Shown: one piece after another, positions 5,971 through 6,823 of the stretch
Layout of the letters: every line of letters begins with the position of its first letter
How positions within the stretch are numbered: the stretch's first letter is position 1
NCBI GenBank assembly: GCA_937919795.1
Contig: CALFOA010000468.1
Span: 1 to 6,823 of the forward strand
Length of the DNA: 6,823 nucleotides
Direction of reading: 5' to 3'
From: an uncultured Neisseria sp.
GTDB taxonomy: Bacteria; Pseudomonadota; Gammaproteobacteria; Burkholderiales; Neisseriaceae
The notes under the pieces: generated by a model
Databases searched by the model: none
Told to the model about the DNA's origin: nothing
The model's input: only the letters and a program-made list of their open reading frames with translations
Program-made: the position numbers and the translations under genes

Positions 5971-6636
5971 ATGGAAAACGAAAATATATACTTTCACGGC
6001 AACCGCCCCGAAATGGCGTTTATGATTCCCACCGACATCCATAAAGTGCTCGAAATCGGTTGCGGCAAGGGAAATTTCAAAACACATTTCCCGGATTCGA
6101 TCGAATACTGGGGCGTTGAGCCCAATGCTGAAGCCCGCGCCGAAGCCGAACAACGCTTTCATAAAGTATTGGCCGGATTGTATGACGATGTAGAAGCCGA
6201 GCTGCCTGAGCAGTATTTTGATTTAATCGTCTGCAACGATGTGATTGAGCATATGCCTGATCATGATGCTTTTCTGGAACAAATTAAACGCAAATTGGCG
6301 CCTGGCGGGCGTTTGCTGATTTCTATTCCCAACGTCCGCTATTTCTCCAACCTCTATAATTTATTGGTGAGAAAAGACTGGGAATATAAAGATGCCGGTG
6401 TATTGGATCGAACCCACTTGCGTTTTTTCACCGAAAAAAGCCTACTGAGAACCTTGGAAGAACACCGCTTTGAAATTCTTAATTTCCAGCGCATCAATCT
6501 CCAAAGTTTCAAACGCATCAAGATGGTTGAAAAATTTCCTTTCCTACGGCCTTGCCTGCAAATCGCCGTAGGCACCTTACTGGGAAAAGACTCTCTTTAC
6601 CTACAATTTGCCTGTTTATTAAAACCCAAAAACTGA
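5971..6636 (+). CDS. Class I SAM-dependent methyltransferase
   Basis: A soluble 221 aa enzyme of the UbiG/Methyltransf_11-23 type that moves a methyl group from S-adenosylmethionine to an unknown acceptor. Motif I is VLEIGCGKGNF (26-36), the acidic residue that usually holds the ribose is E50 in GVEPN, and FDLIVCNDVIEHM (83-95) with PGGRLLISIPN (111-121) completes the fold. The stretch DRTHLRFFTEKSL (146-158) is one I associate with methyltransferases of polysaccharide and O-antigen clusters, so a glycan acceptor is a reasonable guess, but no glycosyltransferase neighbours it. Ubiquinone synthesis (UbiG) is less likely because the motif regions differ. The ATG has no strong Shine-Dalgarno; a later ATG (residue 15) would shorten the region before motif I. 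By eye the gene is more AT-rich than dsbD or the regulator. It ends at a DUS hairpin. Confidence 0.88.
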   Translation: MENENIYFHGNRPEMAFMIPTDIHKVLEIGCGKGNFKTHFPDSIEYWGVEPNAEARAEAEQRFHKVLAGLYDDVEAELPEQYFDLIVCNDVIEHMPDHDAFLEQIKRKLAPGGRLLISIPNVRYFSNLYNLLVRKDWEYKDAGVLDRTHLRFFTEKSLLRTLEEHRFEILNFQRINLQSFKRIKMVEKFPFLRPCLQIAVGTLLGKDSLYLQFACLLKPKN

Positions 6637-6662
6637 TGCTTGCTTAATCTGTTTTCCATCAT

Positions 6663-6710
6663 AATGCCTGTCTGAAAAACCTACTGATGTAGATTTTTCA
6701 GACAGGCATT
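6663..6710. terminator. DUS hairpin terminator after the methyltransferase gene
   Basis: A 17-bp perfect stem (6663-6679 with 6694-6710) includes DUS at 6665-6676 and 6697-6708. A C/A mismatch follows, then an inner 4-bp stem CTAC/GTAG with a TGAT loop (6681-6692). It begins 27 bases after the stop at 6636. It has a T-run at 6694-6698 inside the stem but only three T after it. Confidence 0.88.
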
Positions 6711-6723
6711 TGCGATTGCCCAC

Positions 6724-6759
6724 TTGCTTTCACCTAATCTTTATATTAGAATATTCTAA
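6724..6759 (+). promoter_or_regulatory. Promoter with palindromic operator candidate before the last gene
   Basis: TTGCTT (6724-6729) and TAGAAT (6747-6752, five of six matches to TATAAT) are separated by 17 bp and would start transcription near 6759, 19 bases before ATG 6778. The -10 box sits inside a perfect 14-bp palindrome, TTAGAATATTCTAA (6746-6759), where a dimeric repressor could block the promoter. Confidence 0.55.
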
Positions 6760-6777
6760 ATTAGAAAAAACTAAACT

Positions 6778-6823
6778 ATGGACCCACAAAATTTTTCTTT
6801 CGAACAACAAGCCGCCTCGGCCG
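6778..6823 (+). CDS. 5' end of an unidentified gene
   Basis: ATG 6778 opens a frame that runs to the window edge and reads MDPQNFSFEQQAASA. Fifteen residues are too few to name a family. They show no signal peptide or membrane segment, so the start looks like that of a cytoplasmic protein. Support comes from the promoter-like sequence directly upstream and the return to GC-rich codons at the end. The ribosome binding site is weak (AGAAAAAA, about 8 bases before the ATG). Confidence 0.55.
   Translation, partial: MDPQNFSFEQQAASA

Noticed and set aside
1..6823. A multi-gene defence, toxin or mobile system
   Set aside because: The genes have unrelated housekeeping, transport, pilus, regulatory and methylation roles, each in its own transcription unit. 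No nuclease, toxin, integrase, reverse transcriptase, tRNA or rRNA is seen.

Overview
Organism. The 12-mer TGCCTGTCTGAA or its reverse complement occurs ten times, always outside genes. This matches the variant Neisseriaceae DNA uptake sequence I remember as TG-wadDUS, described for Neisseria wadsworthii and close relatives. Together with dsbD, a type IV pilin accessory gene and a dRS3-like palindromic repeat, it points to a naturally competent, probably commensal Neisseria of that group. Genus is well supported; species is inferred.

Layout. Bases 1-77 are the 3' end of an unrecognised + strand gene. Bases 78-290 hold two uptake sequences in inverted orientation, about 150 bases apart, with a 30-bp inverted repeat (a REPIN-like doublet) between them. 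dsbD (291-2099, +) follows. It converges on a cation diffusion facilitator transporter (2188-3102, -) across a 24-bp DUS hairpin. The divergent region 3103-3286 carries the transporter promoter, an 11-bp-period direct repeat and two tandem DUS. A TfpX/TfpZ-type pilin accessory gene (3287-4087, +) comes next, closed by a DUS hairpin. A GAF-AAA+-Fis-type regulator follows (4232-5863, +) with a consensus-like promoter of its own and an ordinary terminator without DUS. A class I SAM-dependent methyltransferase (5971-6636, +) ends at another DUS hairpin. The last bases open a new + strand gene behind a promoter whose -10 box lies inside a perfect 14-bp palindrome.

How it works together. Each gene looks like its own transcription unit, most of them closed by an inverted pair of uptake sequences acting as a terminator. 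No operon or shared pathway links them: periplasmic disulfide reduction, divalent metal efflux, pilin handling, regulation and methylation. I see no new multi-gene system. The most interesting item is the regulator. It has the domain order of a sigma-54 activator (NifA-like GAF, AAA+, Fis helix-turn-helix), but the sigma-54-contacting GAFTGA loop is deleted and two other usually conserved ATPase residues are changed. Its own promoter is sigma-70-like and overlaps a dyad cluster that includes TGT-N10-ACA, the spacing NifA recognises. This suggests a sigma-54-independent, possibly self-repressing regulator.
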